Shown piece after piece: positions 17,311-26,410 of a stretch of 39,032 nt of DNA. The DNA comes from an uncultured Oscillospiraceae bacterium. Lineage in GTDB: Bacteria > Bacillota > Clostridia > Oscillospirales > Acutalibacteraceae. The stretch's first letter is position 1, and each line of letters starts with the position of its first letter. Location of the stretch: NCBI GenBank assembly GCA_900543395.1, contig UQQT01000019.1, forward strand, positions 1 through 39,032. Reading direction: 5' to 3'. The translations under genes were made by a program, and so were the position numbers. A model generated the notes under the pieces. That model was not told the origin of the DNA. It saw only the letters and a list, made by a program, of their open reading frames with translations, and searched no databases.

Positions 17311-18543
17311 TCAAACACTTCTGCCCGCAAGCACGCCCGTGGAAAAAGCTATCTGTAAATTAAATCCGCCCGTGTATGCGTCAACGTCGATAACCTCGCC
17401 TGCAAAGAATAAATTATCGATAATTTTGGAACGCATGGTTTTAGGGTCGATATCCCGCACGTCGACTCCGCCCGAGGTCACGATAGCCTCGTCGATGGGT
17501 CTGAAGCCTTTTACCGTGACCGGCAGGGCTTTCAGAACACTTACAAGCTCATGACGCGTTTCGCGCGTTATCTGATTCGTCCTCAAATCCGACGGAATAC
17601 CGCATATATCTATTATAACGGGTATTAATTTTCTCGGCAGCAGATTCGACAGCGCGTTAACAGCCGCCTTATTCGAAAACTCCGAAAAATCACGCTGAAT
17701 CCGCCTGTCGAGTTTGTCAAAATCGAGCGCGGGCTTTAAGTCTATATTAATAGTATAACGCCCGGGATTACCGTCCTTAATATGCGAACTTGAACTTAAA
17801 ATGACGGGACCCGAAACTCCGAAATGAGTAAACAGCATCTCGCCGAAATCGCGGTAAACCTCCGTAAATTTCTCGTTATCATAGACGGAAATCTCTATAT
17901 TTTTAAGCGAAAGCCCCTGAAGAGACTTGCACCAATCCTCCTCGCATTCGAGAGGGACAAGAGAGGGCTTTACGGCGGTTATCCTGTGTCCCGTTTTCGA
18001 AGCGAGCATATATCCGTCGCCCGTCGAACCCGTAAGAGGATATGACTTTCCGCCCGTCGCGATTATAAACGAGGAGGCAAAGTATTCGTTTTTATCCTCG
18101 TCGGCCGCGCTTATAATTTCGCCGTTTTCGACTTTCAAATCGACGATTCTCCCGTGCTCAACCTTAACGCCGTTCTGATTTATATATTTTCTCAGTGCGT
18201 CAACTATATCGGAGGCTTTGTCAGACTCCGGAAAAACCCTGTTTCCGCGCTCCGTTTTTAAGCTCACGCCGAGCGATTCAAAAAGCTCCATAGTGTCCTC
18301 GGGCATGAAACGCGAGAACGCGCCGTACAGAAATCTGCCGTTTGTCGGCACGTTTTCTATCAATTCGTTGAGCATATAACAGGCATTGGTAACGTTGCAC
18401 CTGCCCTTGCCCGTTATCATCAGCTTCCTGCCGATTTTTTCGTTTCGTTCTATGAGCAGAACGCTTTTGCCCCGTCTGCCCGCTTCGGCGGCGGCGATAA
18501 GCCCCGCGGGACCTCCGCCTATTACCGCGACGTCATATTTCAT
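17311..18543 (-). CDS. BaiN/HI0933 family NAD(P)/FAD-dependent oxidoreductase
   Basis: A 410-residue flavoprotein of the HI0933/YhiN/BaiN family (also annotated aminoacetone oxidase family FAD-binding enzyme). The FAD dinucleotide motif GGGPAG is near residues 9-14. The family signature GRKLMITGKGRCNVTN (38-53) and the C-terminal TSGGVDVRDIDPKTM, GEVIDVDAYTGGFNLQIAFSTG blocks are visible. Its physiological reaction is not settled; one homologue reduces bile-acid intermediates. It starts 21 nt after the M23 peptidase gene with GGGAG upstream. Its position before cmk is conserved in many clostridia, so it is likely a housekeeping flavoprotein. Confidence 0.93.
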   Translation of the reverse strand: MKYDVAVIGGGPAGLIAAAEAGRRGKSVLLIERNEKIGRKLMITGKGRCNVTNACYMLNELIENVPTNGRFLYGAFSRFMPEDTMELFESLGVSLKTERGNRVFPESDKASDIVDALRKYINQNGVKVEHGRIVDLKVENGEIISAADEDKNEYFASSFIIATGGKSYPLTGSTGDGYMLASKTGHRITAVKPSLVPLECEEDWCKSLQGLSLKNIEISVYDNEKFTEVYRDFGEMLFTHFGVSGPVILSSSSHIKDGNPGRYTINIDLKPALDFDKLDRRIQRDFSEFSNKAAVNALSNLLPRKLIPVIIDICGIPSDLRTNQITRETRHELVSVLKALPVTVKGFRPIDEAIVTSGGVDVRDIDPKTMRSKIIDNLFFAGEVIDVDAYTGGFNLQIAFSTGVLAGRSV

Positions 18544-18564
18544 ATATTTTTTATTCTCCCGTTT

Positions 18565-20259
18565 TTATTTAACGACCTGCACGCTCTCGCTGTAAACGTA
18601 CGGAAGCGGGTCTACTCTCGTTCCGTTTATCCATACCTCGAAATGAAGATGATATCCGGTCGAGTTACCCGTCGTTCCGATTGACGACAGCTGTTGTCCC
18701 GCGGCGACGTAATCGCCGACGGATACTTTAAACGAATTATCAAGCGCGTGCGCGTAAAGAGTCATGATTCCGTTTCCGTGGTCTATCTTGACATAGTTGC
18801 CCCAGCTGTAGTGATACTGCGCGGTAACGACGTAGCCCGCCGCCGCGGCAACAATAGGTCTGCCCCTGCAGGAACCGCCGTCGCTGGAAATTATATCAAT
18901 GCCCGCGTGAAGCCGTCCGCTTCTGTAGCCGTAGCCCGAGCTTAATCTGAAGCAGTTCTGCGGAGCCGGCCAGAGGAACACTCCGCCGAAGCTCTTTGTA
19001 TATTTCAATACGGACGGAATCCTCGTGCCTATCGCTACTCTCTTTGCAACCGCTTCCCTGACGGTAAATCTCGAAATTTCGTCCTTTCCCGTCTCCTCGC
19101 CGTCCTCGTCGTACGATATCATTTCCGTAACCTGATCCACGCCCTGAGAACCGTCTTTTAAAACGAGCGAGCTGCCGTTATAAAGAGATGTCGAATTTAT
19201 GTTCACCGTTTCGTACGGAACTGAAACCGTATACACGTTAACCCTTTTCGCAGTAAACGTTACGGGGCTCTCTCCCCTTTTTACAACAAGAACCTCTCCC
19301 TCGGACGGTTCTTTCTCTTTATCGGCAGAAGGATTCAGCTTCATAAGCTTTTCGAGACTGATTCCCGACTTTGCCGCCGCATTTTCGTATGTGTCGTCCT
19401 TTGAACACGTATAAGTTTTTTCGTCCGTCACGGGCGTCATAAGATATTCATAAAGCTCGTCCGCCGTCATTTTTATACTGTCGGAATCGGGATACAGTCC
19501 GTATTCGAAAACAATATCCTCATTAAATGAATATGTATACCCGGGATTTTTCTGATTCTTATTATTTAATATTCTGTCAAATACGCCCTTTGCTTCGTTC
19601 TGCGACGGGGAAACGCATATAAATTTACCGTCAATAAACACTCCGCATCCTGCCGAGGCTTCGGACGGCGACGCCTTTAAAAGCGCTGAATAAATTACGG
19701 ATTCATTACTGAGGTACGTCACAGGGACAACTGCGACTTTATACTCGCCGACTCCCGCTTTTTCGCCCGCGTACGACATACGCTCGTCCGCACGCGCCTT
19801 TGCAGAAAGATATACGCTCTCGTCTGTTATGTACCCTGCGGTCTCGCCGTTTACCGTGATTTTTAATGCAAAGCACAGCATGTCGGCGTTAAGCAGTGCC
19901 GTAAGCATGGCAATGATAACAATTGCGACGACGGCACAGTTGCCGACATAGCGAAGCAAAGCCCCGTGCTTTTTCTTAAGCGCGGTAAAACAGTCCGAAT
20001 AGCTTATGCTCTCGCCTGCCTTACGGCGTTTTTTTACGCTTTTCATTTCGGAGAACAGACGTGAAATATCTGTTATACCCGCCTTTATTTTTCTTATAAT
20101 ATACATTGCGACCGATTTGAGCACGCCGTATATCATTATAAATACCTTTTTAACCGAGCGGAAAACCGTACGTTTAAAGAAACCGCCCGTCTTTTTGAGA
20201 GCGGAAATAAACATGCTTCCTATAAGGCATATAAAATATGTAAACGAATCGTCTCTCAT
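18565..20259 (-). CDS. Membrane-anchored M23 peptidase with LysM-like and G5-like regions
   Basis: A 564-residue cell-wall endopeptidase. The start is ATG at 20259, because AAAGG is 10 nt upstream; a TTG two codons earlier is poorly placed. A long basic cytoplasmic part (1-100) is followed by a transmembrane helix (about 106-130). Then come an extracellular region of unknown fold, a LysM-like segment (about 283-328) and a G5-like segment (about 335-415). The catalytic M23 domain occupies about 425-550. Zinc and catalytic residues are His451 and Asp455 (HAGID), His504 (YAHAL), His537 and His539 (HLHFE). It would cleave peptidoglycan cross-links. It is the first gene of the operon, driven by the promoter at 20301-20329. 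Confidence 0.93.
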   Translation of the reverse strand: MRDDSFTYFICLIGSMFISALKKTGGFFKRTVFRSVKKVFIMIYGVLKSVAMYIIRKIKAGITDISRLFSEMKSVKKRRKAGESISYSDCFTALKKKHGALLRYVGNCAVVAIVIIAMLTALLNADMLCFALKITVNGETAGYITDESVYLSAKARADERMSYAGEKAGVGEYKVAVVPVTYLSNESVIYSALLKASPSEASAGCGVFIDGKFICVSPSQNEAKGVFDRILNNKNQKNPGYTYSFNEDIVFEYGLYPDSDSIKMTADELYEYLMTPVTDEKTYTCSKDDTYENAAAKSGISLEKLMKLNPSADKEKEPSEGEVLVVKRGESPVTFTAKRVNVYTVSVPYETVNINSTSLYNGSSLVLKDGSQGVDQVTEMISYDEDGEETGKDEISRFTVREAVAKRVAIGTRIPSVLKYTKSFGGVFLWPAPQNCFRLSSGYGYRSGRLHAGIDIISSDGGSCRGRPIVAAAAGYVVTAQYHYSWGNYVKIDHGNGIMTLYAHALDNSFKVSVGDYVAAGQQLSSIGTTGNSTGYHLHFEVWINGTRVDPLPYVYSESVQVVK

Positions 20260-20300
20260 ATACAAGACGCCTTTCCGTGTAAAATCTGCAATTCAAAGCT

Positions 20301-20329
20301 ATTATACAGCATAATTAAAAAAAACTCAA
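20301..20329 (-). promoter_or_regulatory. Promoter of the M23 peptidase/cmk/ispH operon
   Basis: Minus-strand TTGAGT (20329-20324) and a perfect TATAAT (20306-20301) are 17 bp apart, about 40 bp before the ATG. It is divergent from the rimP promoter, with about 60 bp between their -35 boxes. Confidence 0.75.
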
Positions 20330-20390
20330 CCGATAATTATTTACTCTTTATACATTATAAAATAATATTACAAAATTTCGAAAATAACGC

Positions 20391-20419
20391 TTGCAATATA
20401 TGATTATATATGCTATAAT
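20391..20419 (+). promoter_or_regulatory. Promoter of the rimP-nusA-infB operon
   Basis: TTGCAA (20391-20396) and a perfect TATAAT (20414-20419) are 17 bp apart. The transcript start is expected near 20426, giving a leader of about 70 nt. Confidence 0.85.
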
Positions 20420-20450
20420 ACGTACGGTAAACAGTTAGGATTTGACTTTT

Positions 20451-20481
20451 GAGTGGGGCGACCCGCTCTTTTGTTTTGTTT
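20451..20481 (+). promoter_or_regulatory. Attenuator-like hairpin in the rimP-nusA leader
   Basis: GAGTGGG (20451-20457) pairs with CCCGCTC (20462-20468), one G-U pair, around a GCGA tetraloop. It is followed by TTTTGTTTTGTTT, then directly by the ribosome site AAGGAGG (20482-20488). This is the shape of an intrinsic terminator placed between promoter and first gene. A similar small hairpin precedes rimP in many Firmicutes. It may let NusA or elongation conditions control readthrough into the operon; that role is inference. Confidence 0.7.
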
Positions 20482-20495
20482 AAGGAGGATTTGAT

Positions 20496-20972
20496 TTGTC
20501 CGCAAAGAAAAACACGGTTTCCGTCATTTGGGATATCGCCGCCCCGATAGCGGAAAATCTCGGACTGATACTTTGGGACGTCCGCTTTCAGAAAGAGGGC
20601 GCGAACTGGTACTTAAGAATTTTTATCGACAAGGACGGCGGAGTGTGCATGGACGACTGCGTAAATATGTCGCATGCGCTCGACGAGCCGCTCGATACTC
20701 TCGACCCGATAGAGCAGAGCTATTCTCTCCAGGTCTCGTCTCCCGGAATTGAGCGCGACCTTATCAGAGACGAGCATTTTATCCGCTATATCGGCTCGGA
20801 TATAAAACTCAGGCTCCCCCGCGCCGTCGACGGCAGACGCGAATTTTCCGGCGTTCTCGAAAAATACGCGGACGGAAAAATAACTTTAAAATACGACGGC
20901 GAAAATACTTTAACCGTTGATAAAAAAGAAACCTCGTGGGTTCGCCTCGACGACTTCGAGGGCTTCGACTGA
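20496..20972 (+). CDS. rimP: Ribosome maturation factor RimP
   Basis: A 158-residue RimP needed for maturation of the 30S subunit. The N-terminal alpha/beta domain contains LGLILWDVRFQKEGANWYLRIFID and the acidic DDCVNMSHALDEPLD segment, then SYSLQVSSPGIERDL. The C-terminal SH3-like barrel (about 90-158) follows. The start is TTG, supported by AAGGAGG 7 nt upstream; no in-frame ATG exists at the N-terminus. It is the first gene of the nusA/infB operon and ends 34 nt before nusA. Confidence 0.97.
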   Translation: MSAKKNTVSVIWDIAAPIAENLGLILWDVRFQKEGANWYLRIFIDKDGGVCMDDCVNMSHALDEPLDTLDPIEQSYSLQVSSPGIERDLIRDEHFIRYIGSDIKLRLPRAVDGRREFSGVLEKYADGKITLKYDGENTLTVDKKETSWVRLDDFEGFD

Positions 20973-21006
20973 TAAATACGACTTACCGAAAGGACTGACA
21001 GGAAAA

Positions 21007-22065
21007 ATGAATAAAGAATTTTTCGACGCGGTCAACGCTCTTACAAAAGAGAAGAATATTTCCGCCGCGCATCTCTACGAAAAAATAGCGAACGCAATCG
21101 TTGTTGCAGCCCGTCATAACTACGACACAAAAGAGGGCATCTACTGCGACATCGACCCCGTAAAACAGACGGTTGACCTTTACATGAGAAAAAATGTCGT
21201 CGAGGAGCTTGACAACTGGGACACCGAGCTTACCGTCGAGGAGGCGCAGGAGTACAAACCCGGCGCGGTTGCCGGCGACGTTATTATCATTCCTCTCGAA
21301 ATAAACGACTTCGGCAGAATCGCCGCACAGACTGTTAAGCACGTTATCCGTCAGGGTATAAGAGAAATTGAGCACGGACAGGTACTCGAGGAGTTCCAGA
21401 GCAAGAATCAGGAGCTTGTAACCGCAAAGGTAACCGGCACCGACCCGAAAACCGGAAGCGTTACGCTCGAAATAGGCAAGGCCGAAGCTCTTCTTCCCAA
21501 GAACGAGCAGATTCCGGGCGAAACGTTCGAACCGGGCGATTTATGCAAGGTCTACATCGTAGACGTTAAGGATACGGAAAAAGGCCCCAAGGCAATGATA
21601 TCAAGAACGCATCCCGGACTTGTAAAAAGACTGTTTGAATCCGAAGTTCCCGAAATTTACGACGGCATCATTGAAATCAAATCCGTTTCGAGAGAAGCGG
21701 GCTCGAGAACCAAAATAGCCGTTTACTCAAAGGATCCCGACATAGACCCCGTAGGCGCGTGCATAGGTCCGCGCGGCGCAAGAGTCAATAATATAGTAAG
21801 CATGCTCGGCGGAGAAAAGATAGATATTGTAAAATATTCGGAGGATCCCGCCGAATTCGTCGGAGCGGCTCTCGCTCCCGCAAAGATTCTCGCCGTCGAC
21901 ATTTTAAGCGAATCGGGCAAATCATGCCAGGTCACGGTTCCCGACACACAGCTTTCGCTCGCGATAGGCAACAAGGGTCAGAACGCAAGACTTGCCGCAA
22001 AGCTCACCGGCTGGAAAATCGACATAAAGCCCGAAAGCGGTTTCTATAAACCCATTTCACTTTAA
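21007..22065 (+). CDS. nusA: Transcription termination/antitermination protein NusA
   Basis: A 352-residue NusA binding RNA polymerase and nascent RNA. The N-terminal RNAP-binding domain covers about 1-125 and the S1 domain about 132-200. KH1 has GPRG at 254-257 and KH2 has GNKG at 321-324. The C-terminal acidic repeats of enterobacterial NusA are absent, as usual in Firmicutes. The start is ATG at 21007; the frame is open further upstream into rimP, but the protein begins properly at MNKEFFDAVNAL. An AGG-rich stretch precedes the ATG. It may act on the hairpin in its own operon leader. Confidence 0.97.
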   Translation: MNKEFFDAVNALTKEKNISAAHLYEKIANAIVVAARHNYDTKEGIYCDIDPVKQTVDLYMRKNVVEELDNWDTELTVEEAQEYKPGAVAGDVIIIPLEINDFGRIAAQTVKHVIRQGIREIEHGQVLEEFQSKNQELVTAKVTGTDPKTGSVTLEIGKAEALLPKNEQIPGETFEPGDLCKVYIVDVKDTEKGPKAMISRTHPGLVKRLFESEVPEIYDGIIEIKSVSREAGSRTKIAVYSKDPDIDPVGACIGPRGARVNNIVSMLGGEKIDIVKYSEDPAEFVGAALAPAKILAVDILSESGKSCQVTVPDTQLSLAIGNKGQNARLAAKLTGWKIDIKPESGFYKPISL

Positions 22066-22089
22066 TTAAATCATCGGGGAGGTAAACAA

Positions 22090-22356
22090 ATGCAGCAGAA
22101 AAAGATTCCCATGCGCAAATGCATCGGCTGTAACGAAATGAAGCCGAAAAAAGAGCTTATACGTATCGTACGCTCGCCGGAGGGCGAATTCGATCTTGAC
22201 GTTACGGGCAAGAAGTCGGGCAGGGGCGCGTATATATGCAAAAATCCGGAGTGTTTTGCTCTCGTAAAAAAAGGCAAAAAGCTCAACCGCTCGTTTGAAA
22301 CCTCGGTACCCGACGAAATTTACGATAAACTTGAATCGGAGTTGAACGGAATTTGA
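22090..22356 (+). CDS. ylxR: YlxR/RnpM family RNA-binding protein (DUF448)
   Basis: An 88-residue YlxR protein, a small nucleic-acid-binding protein between nusA and infB. Homologues have been described as modulators of RNase P (RnpM). Visible family features are MRKCIGCNEMKPKKELIRIVR near the N-terminus, the GRGAYIC motif in the middle and a NPECFALVKKGKKLNR helix. A GGGGAGG ribosome site lies upstream. Its stop codon overlaps the TTG start of the next gene, so translation of the pair is coupled. Confidence 0.95.
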   Translation: MQQKKIPMRKCIGCNEMKPKKELIRIVRSPEGEFDLDVTGKKSGRGAYICKNPECFALVKKGKKLNRSFETSVPDEIYDKLESELNGI

Positions 22357-22667
22357 CAGACCCGTTTTTATCTTTTTTAGGTCTGTGCCGAAGAGCGAAC
22401 GCTCTTAAAATCGGGCACGACGCAGTCAAGGACGCCGTAAGAAGTTCAAAAGCCAAGCTTGTTCTTTTTTCGTCCGACGCGTCTCAGAGACTCGAAAAGG
22501 AAATCAGAAATTTATCTAATACAGTAAACGTCGTCAGAACCGACCGTTCATCAGACGATATCGGCGCGAACATCGGAAAGAGAGCCGCAGTTCTCGCCGT
22601 AACGGACGAAAACCTTGCGTCCGCGGTTATCAAAAAATATGAGGAGGGCATGAAACATGGCAATTAA
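22353..22667 (+). CDS. ylxQ: L7Ae/YlxQ-family ribosomal-associated protein
   Basis: A 104-residue L7Ae-fold RNA-binding protein (YlxQ). Features are FLGLCRRANALKIGHDAV near the N-terminus, SKAKLVLFSSDAS, and a hydrophobic AAVLAVTDENLASAV strand-helix. The start is TTG overlapping the ylxR stop (TTGA). Its end overlaps infB by 11 bp. The family binds kink-turn-like RNA; the target in bacteria is not defined. Confidence 0.92.
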   Translation: MTDPFLSFLGLCRRANALKIGHDAVKDAVRSSKAKLVLFSSDASQRLEKEIRNLSNTVNVVRTDRSSDDIGANIGKRAAVLAVTDENLASAVIKKYEEGMKHGN

Positions 22668-25065
22668 CCCCGTAAAGTATAAAGTTTGCGATGTAGCAAA
22701 AGATTTTAACATAAAGAGTAACGAGATTATCGATACTCTCAATCCTATTTCCGAAAAACCGAAAAAGGCGCAGACCGCGCTCACGAACGACGAGCTTGAT
22801 ATTATATTCGAAAAAATAACGAACGACAATCAGGTCGAAAGCTTTGACGAATATTTCAAGGTAACGGCGCAGGCTCCCGCCTCCGTAAAGAAAGAAAAGA
22901 CGACGGATGCTGCTCTGTCAGAGGAAAAGACCGAGGGCAAAAAGGACGAGAAGAAGTCCGCCGACAAGAAAGCGGACGATAAAAAGTCAAAGCCGCAGCC
23001 GCAGAACGCGGAAAAATCAAAGCCGTTTGAGAAACGCGCAGACAAGCATAAGACCGACAAGCCCATGCAGTCGAGAACAAAAGGCGACGTAAGAACCGTC
23101 GACACCAGAAGCAGCAACGTGGAGCTTGACAAGTACAACGAGAAATACGAAAACATCGCTCCCGAGTCGGCTCGTCTTAAGGACAATCAGACATCAAAGA
23201 AGCAGAAGATAAATCAGAAGTCAAAGCAGTACAGAAAGCAGGGCATGCGTTCGGGCAGGAAAGAGACCGAGGCTGAGCGTCTTGCGCGTATTGCCGAGGA
23301 GAGAGCGAAGAAGCATATTACTATTCAGGTTCCCGACGAAATCACGGTCGGCGACCTCGCTCTTAAATTAAAGGTCACGGCTTCCGAGGTTATCAAAAAG
23401 CTTTTCGCTTACGGCATCATGGCGTCAATTAACGAGGTTATCGATTACGACACGGCGGAGATCGTAGCAACCGAGCTCGGCGCAAAGGTTGAAAAAGAGG
23501 TTGTTGTCACCATCGAGGAAAAGATTATCGACGACTCCGTCGACGCTGACGAAAACCTTGAGCCGAGAAGCCCGGTCGTATGCGTTATGGGACACGTCGA
23601 CCACGGCAAAACCTCGATTCTCGACGCAATTAGACACACCGACGTTACGGCAACCGAGGCGGGCGGAATAACCCAGCATATCGGCGCATACAGAGTAACC
23701 GTAAACGGTTCGCCCATCACGTTCCTCGACACCCCCGGACACGAGGCGTTCACTTCAATGAGAGCAAGAGGCGCAATGGCTACGGATATCGCTGTTCTCG
23801 TTGTCGCTGCGGACGATGGTATCATGCCCCAGACTATCGAGGCTATTCACCATGCGAAGGCCGCCGGAGTTTCCGTTATCGTCGCTATCAATAAAATGGA
23901 TAAGCCCGGCGTTACCACGGACAGGATTCTCCAGCAGTTGACCGAGTACGAGCTCGTTCCCGAGGAATGGGGCGGAGATACTATCTGCGTTCCCGTCTCC
24001 GCAAAAACGCACATGGGAATAGACAAGCTTCTTGAAGCCATACTTCTCGTAGCAGAGATGAAGGAGCTAAGAGCAAACCCGAACAGAGCAGCAAAGGGTA
24101 TCGTTATCGAGGCAAGACTCGACAAGGGCAGAGGTCCTATCGCGACGCTTCTCGTTCAGAACGGTACGCTTCACTCGGGCGATATTATCGTCGCAGGTAC
24201 CGCTGTCGGCAGAGTCAGAGTTATGACCGATTATAAGGGCAAAAAGGTCAAGGAAGCGGGCCCCTCCGTTCCCGTCGAGATTGCGGGACTTGCCGAGGCT
24301 CCCCAGGCAGGCGATATATTCGACGCGGTTTCCGACGAAAAGCTTGCAAGAGAGCTTGTCGAGCAGAGAAAGCAGTCGGCAAAGGAAGCTCAGTTCAACG
24401 CAGTTCAGAGAGTTACGCTTGATAATCTGTTCTCGACTATCGAGGCGGGCGAGCTCAAGACTCTTAATATAATTGTAAAAGCAGACGTTCAGGGCTCGGT
24501 AGAGGCTGTTAAGCAGAGTCTTGAAAAGCTTTCAAACAACGAGGTAAAGGTAAGTGTTATCCACGGCGGAGTCGGCGCAATCAACGAATCCGACGTTATG
24601 CTCGCGCAGGCTTCCGACGCAATTATCGTCGGCTTCCATGTCCGTCCCGACCCCGTTGCACAGGCAAACGCAGAGAGAGATCACATTGAAATGCGTATGT
24701 ACAGAGTCATCTACGACTGTATAGAGGACGTTGAATCGGCAATTAAGGGTATGCTTGCTCCCAAGTTCAGAGATGTTGACCTCGGACGAATCGAAGTCAG
24801 AAGCGTATTCAAGCTTTCGAGCGTCGGAACCATTGCAGGCGGTTACGTTCTCTCCGGCAAGGTTTCGAGAAACGCGAAAATCAGAGTCGTACGCGACGGT
24901 ATAGTTGTCGCTGAGGACGAAATAGCTTCGCTCAAGAGATTCAAGGACGACGTTAAGGAGGTTGCTTCGGGCTACGAATGCGGTATCGGACTTAACAAGT
25001 TCAACGATATCAAGGAGGGCGACATCCTCGAGGCTTATATCATTGAGGAATATAAGGATAAATAA
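22657..25065 (+). CDS. infB: Translation initiation factor IF-2
   Basis: An 802-residue IF-2, the GTPase that brings initiator tRNA to the 30S subunit and promotes subunit joining. The N-terminal part (1-210) starts with an IF2_N-type helical domain and continues with a low-complexity Lys/Glu/Asp/Ala linker. A second IF2_N domain lies at about 222-275. The GTPase begins with G1 GHVDHGKTS at 312-320, with the switch II block DTPGHEAFTSMRARGA and NKMD following. Domains II to IV complete the usual order. The start ATG has GGAGGG 8 nt upstream, inside ylxQ. The length is normal for clostridia. Confidence 0.98.
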   Translation: MAINPVKYKVCDVAKDFNIKSNEIIDTLNPISEKPKKAQTALTNDELDIIFEKITNDNQVESFDEYFKVTAQAPASVKKEKTTDAALSEEKTEGKKDEKKSADKKADDKKSKPQPQNAEKSKPFEKRADKHKTDKPMQSRTKGDVRTVDTRSSNVELDKYNEKYENIAPESARLKDNQTSKKQKINQKSKQYRKQGMRSGRKETEAERLARIAEERAKKHITIQVPDEITVGDLALKLKVTASEVIKKLFAYGIMASINEVIDYDTAEIVATELGAKVEKEVVVTIEEKIIDDSVDADENLEPRSPVVCVMGHVDHGKTSILDAIRHTDVTATEAGGITQHIGAYRVTVNGSPITFLDTPGHEAFTSMRARGAMATDIAVLVVAADDGIMPQTIEAIHHAKAAGVSVIVAINKMDKPGVTTDRILQQLTEYELVPEEWGGDTICVPVSAKTHMGIDKLLEAILLVAEMKELRANPNRAAKGIVIEARLDKGRGPIATLLVQNGTLHSGDIIVAGTAVGRVRVMTDYKGKKVKEAGPSVPVEIAGLAEAPQAGDIFDAVSDEKLARELVEQRKQSAKEAQFNAVQRVTLDNLFSTIEAGELKTLNIIVKADVQGSVEAVKQSLEKLSNNEVKVSVIHGGVGAINESDVMLAQASDAIIVGFHVRPDPVAQANAERDHIEMRMYRVIYDCIEDVESAIKGMLAPKFRDVDLGRIEVRSVFKLSSVGTIAGGYVLSGKVSRNAKIRVVRDGIVVAEDEIASLKRFKDDVKEVASGYECGIGLNKFNDIKEGDILEAYIIEEYKDK

Positions 25066-25092
25066 TTTTAATCTGTAAAAGGATGTATAAAT

Positions 25093-25461
25093 ATGTCGCT
25101 TTATAAAAACGACCGCACCGCCGAGGATATCAAACGCGAGATCACGGCGGTCATAAGAGAACTCAAGGATCCGAGAGTCGCGGGCAAAATGCTCACGGTT
25201 GTCAGAGTCGAGCTTGCAAACGACCTCTCGTTCGGAAAGGTTTATATAAGCGCGTTCGACTCGATAGAAACCGCAAGGGAAGCCGTTAAGGGACTTGACC
25301 GCGCTCAGGGACTCATCCGCCGTGAAATATGCTCGAGACTTCATTTAAGAAAGTCTCCCGAGCTTAAATTTATAGCGGACGACTCGGTCAGAGAGGGTAT
25401 CGAGCTTTTCAGAAGGTACGATATGGCTAAAAAGGATGTTAAGCATGAAGATAACGATTGA
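25093..25461 (+). CDS. rbfA: Ribosome-binding factor A
   Basis: A 122-residue RbfA, a cold-shock and 30S-maturation factor with a KH-like fold that binds helix 1 of 16S rRNA. Family blocks are visible: IKREITAVIRELKDPRV, then TVVRVELANDLSFGKVYIS and IRREICSRLHLRKSPELKFIADDS. It starts 27 nt after infB and its end overlaps nrnA by 17 nt. Confidence 0.97.
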   Translation: MSLYKNDRTAEDIKREITAVIRELKDPRVAGKMLTVVRVELANDLSFGKVYISAFDSIETAREAVKGLDRAQGLIRREICSRLHLRKSPELKFIADDSVREGIELFRRYDMAKKDVKHEDND

Positions 25462-26410
25462 CGCCGTATCGGATTTATTAAAAAGCATGGACGACGTGCT
25501 CATACTTGCCCATGAAAATCCCGACGGGGACGCCGTGGGCAGTGCGTGCGCGCTTTGCAGAGCGATGTTAAAGCTCGGAAAGAACGCTAAGGTTTCAATC
25601 GAACGCGTTTCGAATAAACTTTCATATCTTCTCACAGACGTTCCGACAGGCGATTTTGATTATAAATACGTCGTCGCAGTCGACACCGCGGACAATAATA
25701 TTCTCGGAGTTTCGGGTACGTCCGTTACAAAGAATTCGAAAATAGACCTCTGCATAGACCACCATTTTTCAAACGTTCTCTACGCCGAAAAAACATATCT
25801 TGATGAAAAGGCGGCGGGAGCGTGCGAGGCAATTTTCGACATTTTAAAATATATGGATATCGAAATCGACAGGGATATCGCGGAGTGCTTATACGTCGGA
25901 ATTTCGACCGACACCGGCTGTTTCAGATTCGGCAACACAACGTCGAAAACGCTCAGAACCGCGGCGGAGCTTATCGACCTCGGGGTAAATAATGCGGACG
26001 TTAACAGACTCCAGTTCGAAACGAAGTCTAAAGAGTATGCTAAACTCGAACAAATGGCAATATCGTCCATGAACACATATTTTTCGGGCAAGTGCGCCGT
26101 ACTGCCGATTACTTACGATATGTTCATAAAAAGCGGAGCCGACGATTCGGACACCTCCGCGCTCGCCTCTCTCCCCCGTCAGATCGAGGGCGTTTTAATA
26201 GGCGTTACCATGAAAGAAAAGGTAAAGGGTATGTTCAGAATCTCCGTCAGAACGAATCCCCCTGCGGACGCTTCGGCCGTTGCGGGCATGCTCGGCGGCG
26301 GAGGACACAGGCTCGCGGCAGGCTGTTCGTTTGAGGGCAGCTTAAACGACGCGCTGAAAGCCGTATTGAAATGCGCCGAAAGCGAGCTTAAAGAAATCGG
26401 AGAGCTATGA
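25445..26410 (+). CDS. nrnA: DHH/DHHA1 phosphoesterase, NrnA-type (oligoribonuclease/pAp phosphatase)
   Basis: A 321-residue bifunctional oligoribonuclease and pAp phosphatase of the NrnA type, degrading nanoRNA. Metal motifs are HENPDGDAVGS (23-33), Asp80, the DHH triad at 105-107, and Asp156 in STDTG. The C-terminal DHHA1 motif GGGGHRLAAG is at 284-293. The start is ATG at 25445, because AAGGA is 8 nt upstream. An in-frame ATG at 25436 has its ribosome-site bases directly touching it. The gene overlaps rbfA, and its stop overlaps the truB start as ATGA, so translation is coupled at both ends. Confidence 0.95.
   Translation: MKITIDAVSDLLKSMDDVLILAHENPDGDAVGSACALCRAMLKLGKNAKVSIERVSNKLSYLLTDVPTGDFDYKYVVAVDTADNNILGVSGTSVTKNSKIDLCIDHHFSNVLYAEKTYLDEKAAGACEAIFDILKYMDIEIDRDIAECLYVGISTDTGCFRFGNTTSKTLRTAAELIDLGVNNADVNRLQFETKSKEYAKLEQMAISSMNTYFSGKCAVLPITYDMFIKSGADDSDTSALASLPRQIEGVLIGVTMKEKVKGMFRISVRTNPPADASAVAGMLGGGGHRLAAGCSFEGSLNDALKAVLKCAESELKEIGEL

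Noticed and set aside
20917..21006. Upstream extension of the nusA frame into rimP
   Set aside because: The 30 extra residues have no NusA similarity, and the proper NusA start MNKEFF is at 21007.
24532..25344. Minus-strand frame of 270 codons opposite infB and rbfA
   Set aside because: It is a shadow of the codon use in the real genes; no ribosome site or recognisable protein.
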